Source: Lachnospiraceae bacterium
GTDB taxonomy: Bacteria; Bacillota; Clostridia; Lachnospirales; Lachnospiraceae
Assembly: GCA_021202575.1 (NCBI GenBank)
Contig: JAJQCU010000195.1
Coordinates: 4,320-12,407, forward strand
Reading direction: 5' to 3'
Length of the DNA: 8,088 nucleotides
This document shows positions 1-6,551 of this stretch, one piece after another. Below the pieces are notes generated by a model that saw only the letters and a list, made by a program, of their open reading frames with translations, had not been told where the DNA came from and made no database searches. The position numbers and the translations under genes are program-made. Positions within the stretch are counted from its first letter, which is position 1; every line of letters starts with the position of its first letter.

Positions 1-1100
1 ATTTTCGGGAAGCGAGAGTCTATCCACCCACCGGGAGTACCGGTAAATGATTCTTCCATATCGCAGAACAGATTGCAGGCAATATATGCCGGATAGGTGC
101 CCTCGCCACGAAGCGGTCCATTGTTCGGCCCGCAGGAGGTCATCTCCACCTGGGCGATTGAACCGTCCGGTGCAATCTCAATCGGTTCAATGCAGCCCTG
201 GCGACTGTAATTGGTGCCGTCCGTATGCCGGTGATAAAACACGTACCACTGCCCTTCTATGCAGATAATGCTCCCGTGATTGTTACCGCCGTAATACATC
301 GGTTTCAGAGCCGGTTTATAACTGTCGATCCCCGTATCATTGTTGCTCACAATCATGCCGCCGTAAACAAATCCCTCTACCGGTGAGTCGCTGACCGCGT
401 AACACAGACTGCAGCCGTACACCGATGAATAGATAAAATAATATTTCTCCCCGATTTTACGGATGGAGGATGCCGCAAAAAAAGGCTTGTCCTCAAAGAC
501 CGTCCCCAATGCGTGATGCTTTCCGGTAATCAGAAGCCGCGGCGTTTCCGCCACCGTAACCATATCCTCCCTAAGCACGATCACCTGCGAATACGGACTG
601 TTTCTGATTCTTTTGCTGCAAAAACCGCTGTAAAGATAGACCTTCCCGGCTTCACATAAAACGCCAGGGTCAAACTGCGGCAAATCGCCCTCTTTTTCTC
701 CCAGCCGCACTCCATCCTCATAATGCACATAGCCGTAAAAATGATATTCTCCCGCGGGCGTATCACAGACTGCTACAGACATCACCGGCAGCTCATCCAA
801 TACATAATACAGATAATATCTCCCGTCGTACCCCTGCGTCACGTCCGGCGCGTAAAGACACATTTCACCGTCGCAATTTGCCGGATCTTCTGTCTTTTTA
901 TAAATCACGCCCTCATACCGCCAGTCGCTCAAGTCCTTTACAGGCGCTGACCAGCAGACATAGTCGTTCAGGCAGTACGCATATCCCCTGAAGCGGTCAT
1001 GCGAACCGTACACATAAACTCTGTCCCCGAAAATATACGGCTCCCCGTCCGGCACATATTCCCAACCTGGCAAATATGGATTTACCCCCTGTTTCATCAT
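1..1100 (-). CDS. Family 43 glycoside hydrolase (arabinofuranosidase/xylosidase type), 3' end outside window
   Basis: Translation from ATG at 1098-1100 gives 366 residues before the window ends. No signal peptide is visible, so a cytoplasmic enzyme acting on imported oligosaccharides is likely. The start is supported by AAGGAG at 1110-1115, 9 nt upstream; a second ATG follows directly. The N-terminus carries NPYLPGWEYVPDGEPY, with the probable catalytic base D18 (1047-1049). The probable pKa-modulating Asp is D144 in QFDPG (669-671). Later GH43-type motifs are NNHGSI near 273-278 and WYVFYHRH near 285-292. Oddity: in relatives as I remember them, the segment before SSIRKIG reads FFEASS and its Glu is the likely general acid. 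Here it reads FFAASS, with A209 encoded by GCG at 474-476. The enzyme may therefore be inactive or altered. It follows the binding-protein gene after 126 bp and is probably the last visible gene of the transporter operon. The family call is firm; the substrate is not known. Confidence 0.88.
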   Translation of the reverse strand, partial: MMKQGVNPYLPGWEYVPDGEPYIFGDRVYVYGSHDRFRGYAYCLNDYVCWSAPVKDLSDWRYEGVIYKKTEDPANCDGEMCLYAPDVTQGYDGRYYLYYVLDELPVMSVAVCDTPAGEYHFYGYVHYEDGVRLGEKEGDLPQFDPGVLCEAGKVYLYSGFCSKRIRNSPYSQVIVLREDMVTVAETPRLLITGKHHALGTVFEDKPFFAASSIRKIGEKYYFIYSSVYGCSLCYAVSDSPVEGFVYGGMIVSNNDTGIDSYKPALKPMYYGGNNHGSIICIEGQWYVFYHRHTDGTNYSRQGCIEPIEIAPDGSIAQVEMTSCGPNNGPLRGEGTYPAYIACNLFCDMEESFTGTPGGWIDSRFPK

Positions 1101-1150
1101 ATCTGATTGCTCCTTTTGCTCTTTGGTAAACGCCCTTCTTTAAAGCGCCG

Positions 1151-1184
1151 AAAATTCCCTGCGGCATATTGCATCCGCAGAGAA
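1151..1184 (-). terminator. Stem-loop with short T-run after the binding-protein gene (weak terminator or processing hairpin)
   Basis: On the minus strand an inverted repeat occupies 1155-1184: a 10-bp stem with one mismatch (core CTGCGG/CCGCAG), a 10-nt loop, then TTTT at 1151-1154. It lies about 40 nt after the binding-protein stop and upstream of the GH43 ribosome binding site. The T-run is short, so partial termination or mRNA 3'-end stabilisation is more likely than a full stop. That would let the binding protein be made in excess over the downstream GH43. This function is inference from position. Confidence 0.4.
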
Positions 1185-1226
1185 TCCCGGTTTGGTTCTT
1201 CTATGGCATTAAAGAAGGAAAAGAAA

Positions 1227-2762
1227 TCAAGCTTCGCCATTCAGCTCCGCGAGCACCTGCGCCACGTTGAGCTCGTCCGCCACTTCCGCATAGGCTGCGC
1301 CGCCGTCTTCCACAGTCATCTCGCCCATGACGCCCTTGGCAAGAATATTGCTCTTCTCCAGCGTCAGGTCAGAACTGATCTTATTGTAGGTCTCAGACAC
1401 CGGCGTGATCGGCTGCTGCACCGCGACCGCGTCCGTGATAGCCAGAGAATTCGCCACCTCATCGCTTATCTCCGTCTTCTTGTCCGTCACCTCCAGGTCA
1501 GAAATGGCAAGCCACGGAGTAATCCAGACACTGGTGGTCACTGTGGTGTTGTCTGCCAGGTTCGTCAGCGGGCTGACATAATCGCCGTCCTGCTCCCAGT
1601 GTACGCCCTCGACGCCGCTCTGGAAGAGCACCTGGCCCTCTCCGCCGTCGTGCATGTACTCGATGAAGTATTTGAAAATCTGCGCCGCCTTCTCATCGTC
1701 CACCTGGCCGGAAATGCACATGCCGCCCAGCGTGGAATAATAATAGGTCGCTACGTCAATCGGCTCGATGGGCTGCGCGATGGCTCCCTCATTGTTGGCC
1801 ACCAGTCTCTCCTGTAAGGTGCCGCCCCACTTGCCGCTCCAGTAGGTGAAGACGCCGACCTTGCCCTCATACCAGGAGTCACGGCAGGTGGAAGTCGTGT
1901 TGGTGATGATCTCCATATCGATCAGCCCCTCCGCGTAAGCGTCCTGCATTCTCTGCATCGCCTCCGCCATGCTGTCCTGCGCGAAGCCGTCAATCCACAC
2001 ACCGTCTACCTTCGCGAAACCGTAATGGGCGTCCTGATAGAATTCGGGCATGGCCATCTCACTGGTAAGCCCCGGAGCCGTGTAGGGAATGGTGCACGCG
2101 TCAATATTATCCTTGAAAGCTCTGAGCATGTCAAGAAATTCATCATATGTGGTGGGCTCATCCATTCCGAGCTCATCCAGCCAGTCTCCCCTCACATATG
2201 TTACCTCAGCCGACGGAACCTCCTTCGGGATCGCGTATATTCTGCCGTCAATGGCGATCGCCTCCCAGATAGCGGAATCCACCTTATCGGACAGATCGGA
2301 AGCCGTTAACAGGTCTGTCAGATCATAAAGAGCTCCCTGAGAAGCATAGACTGCCAGGTTTGCGCCGTTCAAATCGAAAACTTCCGGTACCTCGCCGGAC
2401 GCGAACGCCAGCTCCAGCTTGGTGTAATACTCATTATTGGAAATGAACGAGTGATCCAGATAGATGCCTGTGAAGTTCTCAAACTCCTCAAACCATTCCT
2501 CCGCGCCATTGTCCTCGCTTAAGCCGTCATGCGTCCACCAGGAAATGCTCTCCGGCTTCTCCACAACCGTCTCCGCGGCCTCCTGAGTGGCGTCTTCCGA
2601 AGCCGAGGCTTCTGTTCCCGTGCTTTCTGCGGAAGAGGAAGACTCCTCTGAAGAAGACGATGAGCTGCTGCCGCAGGCGGCCAGAAGTGATGCGGAGCCG
2701 AGCGCTATGCCTCCGACTGCCATTCCCTTCATGAAATCTCTGCGTGAAAGAGCTTTCAACAT
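1227..2762 (-). CDS. Extracellular solute-binding lipoprotein of a carbohydrate ABC importer
   Basis: This 511-residue protein is the substrate-capturing subunit of the importer, anchored to the outer face of the membrane. The N-terminus MLKALSRRDFMKG has a twin-arginine motif (SRRDFMK), a hydrophobic stretch and a lipobox LLAAC with the lipidated Cys at 30. A Ser/Glu/Ala-rich linker of about 45 residues follows. The mature domain starts near SISWWTHDG and continues with features common in family 1 sugar-binding proteins, such as FASGEVPEVF, an aspartate-rich YDLTDLL stretch and GRIYAIPKE. The ATG is set by an excellent AAGGAGG at 2771-2777, 8 nt upstream. It lies downstream of the interrupted GH43 gene, separated by 119 bp, and upstream of the second GH43 gene. 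Placing the binding protein after a hydrolase gene rather than next to the permeases is less usual. The ligand is probably a plant oligosaccharide, judged only from the neighbours. Confidence 0.92.
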   Translation of the reverse strand: MLKALSRRDFMKGMAVGGIALGSASLLAACGSSSSSSSEESSSSAESTGTEASASEDATQEAAETVVEKPESISWWTHDGLSEDNGAEEWFEEFENFTGIYLDHSFISNNEYYTKLELAFASGEVPEVFDLNGANLAVYASQGALYDLTDLLTASDLSDKVDSAIWEAIAIDGRIYAIPKEVPSAEVTYVRGDWLDELGMDEPTTYDEFLDMLRAFKDNIDACTIPYTAPGLTSEMAMPEFYQDAHYGFAKVDGVWIDGFAQDSMAEAMQRMQDAYAEGLIDMEIITNTTSTCRDSWYEGKVGVFTYWSGKWGGTLQERLVANNEGAIAQPIEPIDVATYYYSTLGGMCISGQVDDEKAAQIFKYFIEYMHDGGEGQVLFQSGVEGVHWEQDGDYVSPLTNLADNTTVTTSVWITPWLAISDLEVTDKKTEISDEVANSLAITDAVAVQQPITPVSETYNKISSDLTLEKSNILAKGVMGEMTVEDGGAAYAEVADELNVAQVLAELNGEA

Positions 2763-2799
2763 GATAATTTCCTCCTTTAAAAAATTGATTATGGTGCCA

Positions 2800-2821
2800 G
2801 TGCGCTTTTCAAACCGCGCAC
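2800..2821. repeat. Short inverted repeat upstream of the binding-protein gene
   Basis: GTGCGC (2800-2805) and GCGCAC (2816-2821) form a perfect 6-bp inverted repeat with a 10-nt loop, in the 119-bp spacer before the binding-protein gene. No T-run follows directly, so it is not a terminator. The 9-mer TTTTCAAAC in its loop (2806-2814) recurs at 2871-2879. It may be an mRNA-stabilising hairpin or have no role. I see no convincing promoter in this spacer. Confidence 0.3.
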
Positions 2822-2881
2822 ATTTCCATTAACTGAATAAAATAATGAAAGCGGTAAATCCGGTCCATGTTTTTCAAACGC

Positions 2882-4090
2882 TTAATCCTGGTATGAAAAA
2901 TAATCAAAATCAGCCGCTTTCCGGCTGCCGCAGCCGCCGTTATTGGCGTAAATCCCGACAAGCGTCCCCGTGTGGCGTTTTTTGTCTCCCGGCACGCCCT
3001 CGTCGCAGAGGTAAATACAGTTTTCCAGTACGCCGACCAGCGTCCAGTTTTCCTTATCGCAGCTGTAATAAAAACTTCTTTTAAGCTTTTCCACCACAAC
3101 CCTCAAATAAACAGGGCCTTCCGGGATATCCTTTATTTCCACCATCAGTTCTTCCCCCTGATTGCGGTTGATTACCAGCTGAACCTTATGGCCGCCCTCC
3201 CAGCAGAGAGCACATCGCACGTAAGTGGCTGTGCTGTAGTAGCAGGTCAGACCCGCCTGCTCTCCGTCCCTGTCCGGGTAAAACTCCAGGCAGATCTCAG
3301 CGGTATAGGAAAGCTCCTGCTCGCGGCGGACAAGCGTGTTTTTGGCGCGGCGCTCATTTAACTGTCCATCCTGCGTCCAGATCCGGAAGTACCCAGGCCG
3401 CTCAGTCAGAGACCAGGAACCGTTGGCCGGGTTGCGCACAAACTCCCAGTCAAGCCCCAGGGTTTCTGAGTCAAAATCATCCCGCAGCTTTCTCTCAAAT
3501 ACGCACTCCGGAAGGTTGGGCGCCGTCTGCTCAAGGCTCGGTCCCCTGCCTTCATTGACTGTAAACCACCCGTCCGAAGTCCACTGCACCGGGTCCACGG
3601 CGGTCTCTCTGCCGATGGTGGTGTGCCTGCCCTCACTGGGCCTGCCGCAAAGATAATAGCACCACCACTGTCCATTCTGATCCTGAACCAGCTTCCCGTG
3701 TCCCGCTCTCTGGATGGGCGCGTCGGGATTAAGCTGCCTCATGACCGGGTTATAAGGCGAACACTCATACTCCCCGAACAGCTTTCTGCTCCTGCCCACA
3801 TTGATCCCGTGGCCGTAGCCGGTGCCGCCCTCCGCTACAATCGCGTAATAATAGCCGTCCTTTTTCATCAGGTGAGGGCCTTCTGAGGCGCGCTCCCCTG
3901 TCCCGTCCCAGACGGTTTTCTTCTCTCCTGTAACGTGAAGTCCATCATCGCTCAAAGGATACGCCTGCGCCGCCCACGGCACGATCATGTATTTGCTGCC
4001 GTCATCATCCACAAACAGCGACGGGTCAATCGCGTCCACCTCGATGCAGACCGGCTTGCTGTATGGTCCCTCCGGCTTGTCAGATACCAT
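2882..4090 (-). CDS. C-terminal fragment of the interrupted GH43 enzyme
   Basis: The first ATG after the amber codon (4088-4090) opens 402 residues in the same frame. The fragment contains IDPSLF, the general-acid Glu in SEGPHLMKKDGYYY and the complete C-terminal beta-sandwich domain. Only a weak AGG near 4100-4102 precedes this ATG, so separate translation would rely on reinitiation just past the stop. It lacks the catalytic base, so it is probably inactive unless it pairs with the N-terminal fragment. Its C-terminal domain could still fold and bind sugar; that is speculation. Confidence 0.5.
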   Translation of the reverse strand: MVSDKPEGPYSKPVCIEVDAIDPSLFVDDDGSKYMIVPWAAQAYPLSDDGLHVTGEKKTVWDGTGERASEGPHLMKKDGYYYAIVAEGGTGYGHGINVGRSRKLFGEYECSPYNPVMRQLNPDAPIQRAGHGKLVQDQNGQWWCYYLCGRPSEGRHTTIGRETAVDPVQWTSDGWFTVNEGRGPSLEQTAPNLPECVFERKLRDDFDSETLGLDWEFVRNPANGSWSLTERPGYFRIWTQDGQLNERRAKNTLVRREQELSYTAEICLEFYPDRDGEQAGLTCYYSTATYVRCALCWEGGHKVQLVINRNQGEELMVEIKDIPEGPVYLRVVVEKLKRSFYYSCDKENWTLVGVLENCIYLCDEGVPGDKKRHTGTLVGIYANNGGCGSRKAADFDYFSYQD

Positions 4091-4096
4091 GACTAA

Positions 4097-4426
4097 CTAC
4101 CTGCGCAGCACATCATTGCCCCTCGTTCCGTCCCCGTTCAAACGAAGCGCCGCGTAGATGTAAAATTTGCCGTCCGCGTATTCGATATCCGGCGCCCAGA
4201 TTCCGTGCGAATCCCTGATATCGCTTAAGTCCAGCCAGTCCGGGTTTGTGATGGCATGGCCGATGATATGCCAGTGCACCATATCCTTGGAGTGGGAAAT
4301 CGGAATCGCCGGAAAATACTGGAAGCTGGAGTTGACCATATAAAAATCATCGCCCACACGGATCACGGACGGGTCCGGGAAAAAGCCTCTCTGGACCGGA
4401 TTATGATAGGTTCTTTTTTCCTGCAT
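4097..4426 (-). CDS. N-terminal fragment of the interrupted GH43 enzyme
   Basis: If the amber codon is real, translation from ATG 4424-4426 stops after 109 residues. The fragment holds the first propeller blades, including the base D18 and WAPD at 77-80. It lacks both the pKa-modulating Asp and the general-acid Glu, so it should not be active alone. It begins 46 bp after the stop of the upstream permease gene, consistent with one operon. An in-frame TTG at 4448-4450 would add eight residues, but it has no well-placed ribosome binding site. Confidence 0.6.
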   Translation of the reverse strand: MQEKRTYHNPVQRGFFPDPSVIRVGDDFYMVNSSFQYFPAIPISHSKDMVHWHIIGHAITNPDWLDLSDIRDSHGIWAPDIEYADGKFYIYAALRLNGDGTRGNDVLRR

Positions 4427-4472
4427 TGTAAAATTCTCCTCGTATTTCAACTGTGTATGAATTTGAATTTTC

Positions 4473-5336
4473 TTATCCCTTCACAGCGCCGACAGTCACG
4501 CCCTTGGTGAAATATTTCTGGCAGAACGGATAGATAATCAGGAACGGGAAAATCGTCACAATGACCGCCGCGCTCTTTAACATATCGTCGTTCGCGGTGA
4601 TGGATGAGCCGGAAAGGCCATCCTGTAAAATCATGTCCCTGACCTTCACCTGGAAGTTGATCTTGTTGGTATCCGTAATATACAGGATATACGGCATGTA
4701 GGAGTTCCACGCGCCTACCGCGATAAACAGACCCACAGACGCAAGCGCCGCTTTCGACAAAGGCAGGACGATTTTGTAAAAGGTCTGCAGGGGCGTACAG
4801 CCGTCCAGCTCCGCCGCCTCATACAGGGTGCTGGGAATGCTCTCAAAAAAGCTTCGCATCAGCACGATATTGTAGGTGCTTAAGCCCGCGGGCAGGATAA
4901 TTGCCCACAGATTGTTGATCAGGCCCAGGTTTTTATAGGTCAGATAGGTCGGGATCATACCGCCGGAAAACAGCATGGTAAACATGATGTACGCGATCAT
5001 GAGTCCCCGGCCCGGAATCTCCTTCTGCAGGATGACATAAGCCGCCAGCGTTGTCATTAAAAGGCCGACAAAGGTACTCATAATAGTGGTGTACACCGAT
5101 ACCAGGAAAGGCTGGTAAAGACTCTTTCTGGTCAGGATGTTTACGTAAGCCGTCAGGGAAAACTGCTTTGGCCACAGCCGGATACCCACGGAGGTGGGAT
5201 CAATCGAATCCACAATCACCTTCCAAATGGGGATCAGCATCACCACGACCAGGAAAGTCAGGAACAAATAATTAAAAACCACAAAAGTAAATCTGCTTCT
5301 TTTGCCCTTTTTGAAGGACAGATGTTCTACCATCAT
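4473..5336 (-). CDS. Carbohydrate ABC importer permease, LplC/YtcP type (MalG-like)
   Basis: This 287-residue inner-membrane subunit forms half of the translocation channel. About six hydrophobic segments are visible, roughly at 18-40, 78-103, 112-132, 140-160, 195-218 and 255-272. The EAA loop that docks the ATPase is clear at about 173-192: EAAELDGC, then KIVLPLS. The C-terminus ends with FTKGVTVGAVKG, typical of this permease group. The start ATG at 5334-5336 overlaps the stop of the upstream permease by 4 bp (ATGA), with GGGGAGG at 5347-5353, 10 nt upstream; a second ATG follows directly. The overlap implies translational coupling, as expected for paired subunits. It is downstream of the LplB-like partner and upstream of the interrupted GH43. 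Length and motifs look intact. Confidence 0.95.
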   Translation of the reverse strand: MMVEHLSFKKGKRSRFTFVVFNYLFLTFLVVVMLIPIWKVIVDSIDPTSVGIRLWPKQFSLTAYVNILTRKSLYQPFLVSVYTTIMSTFVGLLMTTLAAYVILQKEIPGRGLMIAYIMFTMLFSGGMIPTYLTYKNLGLINNLWAIILPAGLSTYNIVLMRSFFESIPSTLYEAAELDGCTPLQTFYKIVLPLSKAALASVGLFIAVGAWNSYMPYILYITDTNKINFQVKVRDMILQDGLSGSSITANDDMLKSAAVIVTIFPFLIIYPFCQKYFTKGVTVGAVKG

Positions 5337-6280
5337 CCCAGTATGCCCTCCCCTTTGATTCTGTTGCTCAGCCAGTTCGCGAACGTGATCAGCGCCAGGG
5401 AAATCACGGACTTGAACAGGCCCGCCGCCGTGGATGTACCGTAATCGGCGCTGGTAATACCCAGGCGGTACACATAGGTACCGATAACATCGGAGGTTTT
5501 GATAACGCTGTCATTCTGCAACACGAAGACGGAGTCAAAGAGATTCAGCACCTTCGACAGATTCAGAATGAAGACAGTCAGGATGGTGACGCTGATGGCG
5601 GGGATGGAAATATAGCGCACTTTCTGCAAATGTCCCGCGCCATCGATTGTGGCGGCCTCGTACATCTCCTGGTCCACACCGGAGAGCGCCGCAATGTAAA
5701 TGATTGTGCCCCAGCCCGTCTCCTTCCAGACATTCAGAATGTAGAAGCAGATTCTCCACCATTTCTCACTGGCCAGGAAATAAATCGGCGTTCCTCCCAG
5801 AGAGGAAATAATCGCGTTCACAAAGCCCGACTGCGGAGAAAGAAACAGAGTGAAAATAGACGCTACCACTACCCAGGAAATAAAGTGCGGCAGATAAACC
5901 ACTGTCTGCACCACCTTGCGGAATTTCAGGTTGCTGATTTCATTGATCAGAAGCGCCAGTCCCACGCTGCAGACCATACCCAGAATCAGATGTACGGTGC
6001 TTAACTGGATTGTGTTGCGGAACGCCTGCCAGAAGCGGGACGCCGAGAACAGGTACTCAAAATTGGCCCAGCCCACGAAGGTCGGCTCCTTAAAAGGCGT
6101 GTAATCCGTAAACGCGTAGTAAATTCCGTACATGGGAATATAGTGGAATACAAACAGCGAAACGGCCACCGGCAGGAACATCAGATAAAACCATCTGTAA
6201 TGATAGACATCTACCATTTTCTCCCTGAAGGTCTTTTTCGGCGGTTTGTATACCGGTTCCTTCTTTTTGAACAGCTTCAA
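5333..6280 (-). CDS. Carbohydrate ABC importer permease, LplB type (MalF-like)
   Basis: This 315-residue membrane subunit partners the LplC-type permease. The charged N-terminus (KLKLFKKKEPVYKPPKK) precedes about six membrane segments, roughly at 29-50, 90-113, 125-147, 176-198, 225-250 and 288-306. The EAA loop is at about 208-228: YEAATIDGAG, then ISIPAI. I chose TTG at 6278-6280 because a perfect AAGGAGG lies at 6289-6295, 8 nt upstream, and the resulting length and N-terminus fit the family. The frame is open further upstream to an ATG at 6445, but that extension would run through the terminator and palindrome and encodes nothing family-like. This is the first gene after a strong terminator and a candidate promoter, so it probably opens the transport operon. 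No ATPase gene follows within the window. Confidence 0.94.
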   Translation of the reverse strand: MKLFKKKEPVYKPPKKTFREKMVDVYHYRWFYLMFLPVAVSLFVFHYIPMYGIYYAFTDYTPFKEPTFVGWANFEYLFSASRFWQAFRNTIQLSTVHLILGMVCSVGLALLINEISNLKFRKVVQTVVYLPHFISWVVVASIFTLFLSPQSGFVNAIISSLGGTPIYFLASEKWWRICFYILNVWKETGWGTIIYIAALSGVDQEMYEAATIDGAGHLQKVRYISIPAISVTILTVFILNLSKVLNLFDSVFVLQNDSVIKTSDVIGTYVYRLGITSADYGTSTAAGLFKSVISLALITFANWLSNRIKGEGILG

Positions 6281-6288
6281 CTTATTTA

Positions 6289-6295
6289 CCTCCTT
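6289..6295 (-). promoter_or_regulatory. Ribosome binding site that fixes a TTG start for the LplB-type permease
   Basis: AAGGAGG on the minus strand, 8 nt before TTG 6278-6280. It decides against the much longer in-frame ATG start at 6445. Confidence 0.85.
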
Positions 6296-6335
6296 TGCGT
6301 TGTTTACGAAATCTTTACACGACTTTAACCCGATT

Positions 6336-6341
6336 TTTATA
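6336..6341 (-). promoter_or_regulatory. Candidate -10 box of the transport operon
   Basis: The minus strand reads TATAAA at 6341-6336, about 40 nt upstream of the permease ribosome binding site. No good -35 box lies at 16-18 bp spacing; that position falls inside the palindrome at 6350-6384. This is compatible with a promoter that needs an activator, but the assignment rests on one hexamer and location. Confidence 0.4.
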
Positions 6342-6349
6342 CTTTCCAC

Positions 6350-6384
6350 AAGGGACAATTCTTTTTTCAAAAGAAATGTCCCTT
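6350..6384. promoter_or_regulatory. 35-bp near-perfect palindrome, candidate operator of the transport operon
   Basis: The arms AAGGGACAATTCTTTT (6350-6365) and AAAAGAAATGTCCCTT (6369-6384) are inverted repeats of 16 bp with one mismatch, separated by 3 nt. The element begins 8 bp upstream of the -10-like TATAAA and covers the -35 region. No T-run follows on either strand, so it is not a terminator. A dimeric regulator site is the most natural reading; an RNA hairpin in read-through transcripts is an alternative. The regulator is not in the window. Confidence 0.55.
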
Positions 6385-6396
6385 CGCCAACCGCGC

Positions 6397-6444
6397 AAAA
6401 AAGACTTGAAAGGCCTGCGCGGGACACCCCGCGCAGGCCTTTCA
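6397..6444 (-). terminator. Strong intrinsic terminator downstream of the GH95 gene
   Basis: A perfect 17-bp stem (6407-6423 with 6428-6444, GC-rich core GGCCTGCGCGGG) has a 4-nt loop. On the minus strand it is followed after AGTC by six T residues (6402-6397). It lies 174 bp past the GH95 stop and separates that gene from the transport operon, which then needs its own promoter. Confidence 0.9.
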
Positions 6445-6481
6445 TAATGAACTCTGTATTTCCCCGGATATACTGTGATCA

Positions 6482-6502
6482 GATGAGCTGACAGCGCTCA
6501 TC
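6482..6502. repeat. Small inverted repeat in the GH95 3' region
   Basis: GATGAGC (6482-6488) and GCTCATC (6496-6502) are perfect 7-bp inverted repeats with a 7-nt loop. The element sits between the GH95 stop and its terminator. No T-run is attached. It may be an mRNA hairpin protecting the 3' end; function is unknown. Confidence 0.4.
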
Positions 6503-6551
6503 ACATTACGATTCCAGAATTTTCATGAACTCGCGCCCTTTTCCAAATTTA

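Larger units (their letters stand above)
2882..4426 (-). pseudogene. GH43 beta-xylosidase/arabinofuranosidase gene with C-terminal beta-sandwich, interrupted by one amber codon
   Basis: Read through the TAG at 4097-4099, the gene gives one continuous 514-position protein in a single frame, the usual size for GH43 enzymes with a C-terminal beta-sandwich (CBM91-like) domain. The propeller covers about 1-300. It has the catalytic base D18 in FFPDPS (4373-4375), the conserved WAPD at 77-80, the pKa-modulating Asp D134 in IDPSLF (4025-4027) and the general acid E182 in SEGPHL (3881-3883). The sandwich starts near KLRDDFDSE at about 313 and ends at DYFSYQD. Across the stop the protein reads DVLRR-stop-LVMVSDKPEG. 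Relatives normally have Gln there, so CAG to TAG is the simplest explanation. Start ATG at 4424-4426 is preferred because GAGGAG at 4436-4441 lies 9 nt upstream; a TTG at 4450 is in frame but poorly placed. No signal peptide is seen. A sequencing error or a suppressed stop are the alternatives to true inactivation. Confidence 0.85.

Noticed and set aside
581..766. Minus-strand small open frame
   Set aside because: It overlaps the GH43 reading frame in a different phase, and the GH43 translation there has family motifs.
1107..1817. Plus-strand open frame of 236 codons
   Set aside because: It is antisense to the clearly real binding-protein gene, begins with TTG, and its His/Arg/Leu-rich product resembles no family; a codon-bias shadow.
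4082..4102. Frameshift as the cause of the GH43 split
   Set aside because: Both halves are in the same frame and join without loss of residues; only a single stop codon separates them.
6281..6350. Catabolite-responsive element near the promoter
   Set aside because: I looked for a cre-like site and found no stretch matching the consensus well enough.
6397..6444. Bidirectional terminator
   Set aside because: Only the minus strand has a T-run after the stem; the plus strand continues with TAATGAAC.
6281..6445. N-terminal extension of the LplB-type permease
   Set aside because: It crosses a strong terminator and palindrome, and a perfect ribosome binding site points to TTG 6280.
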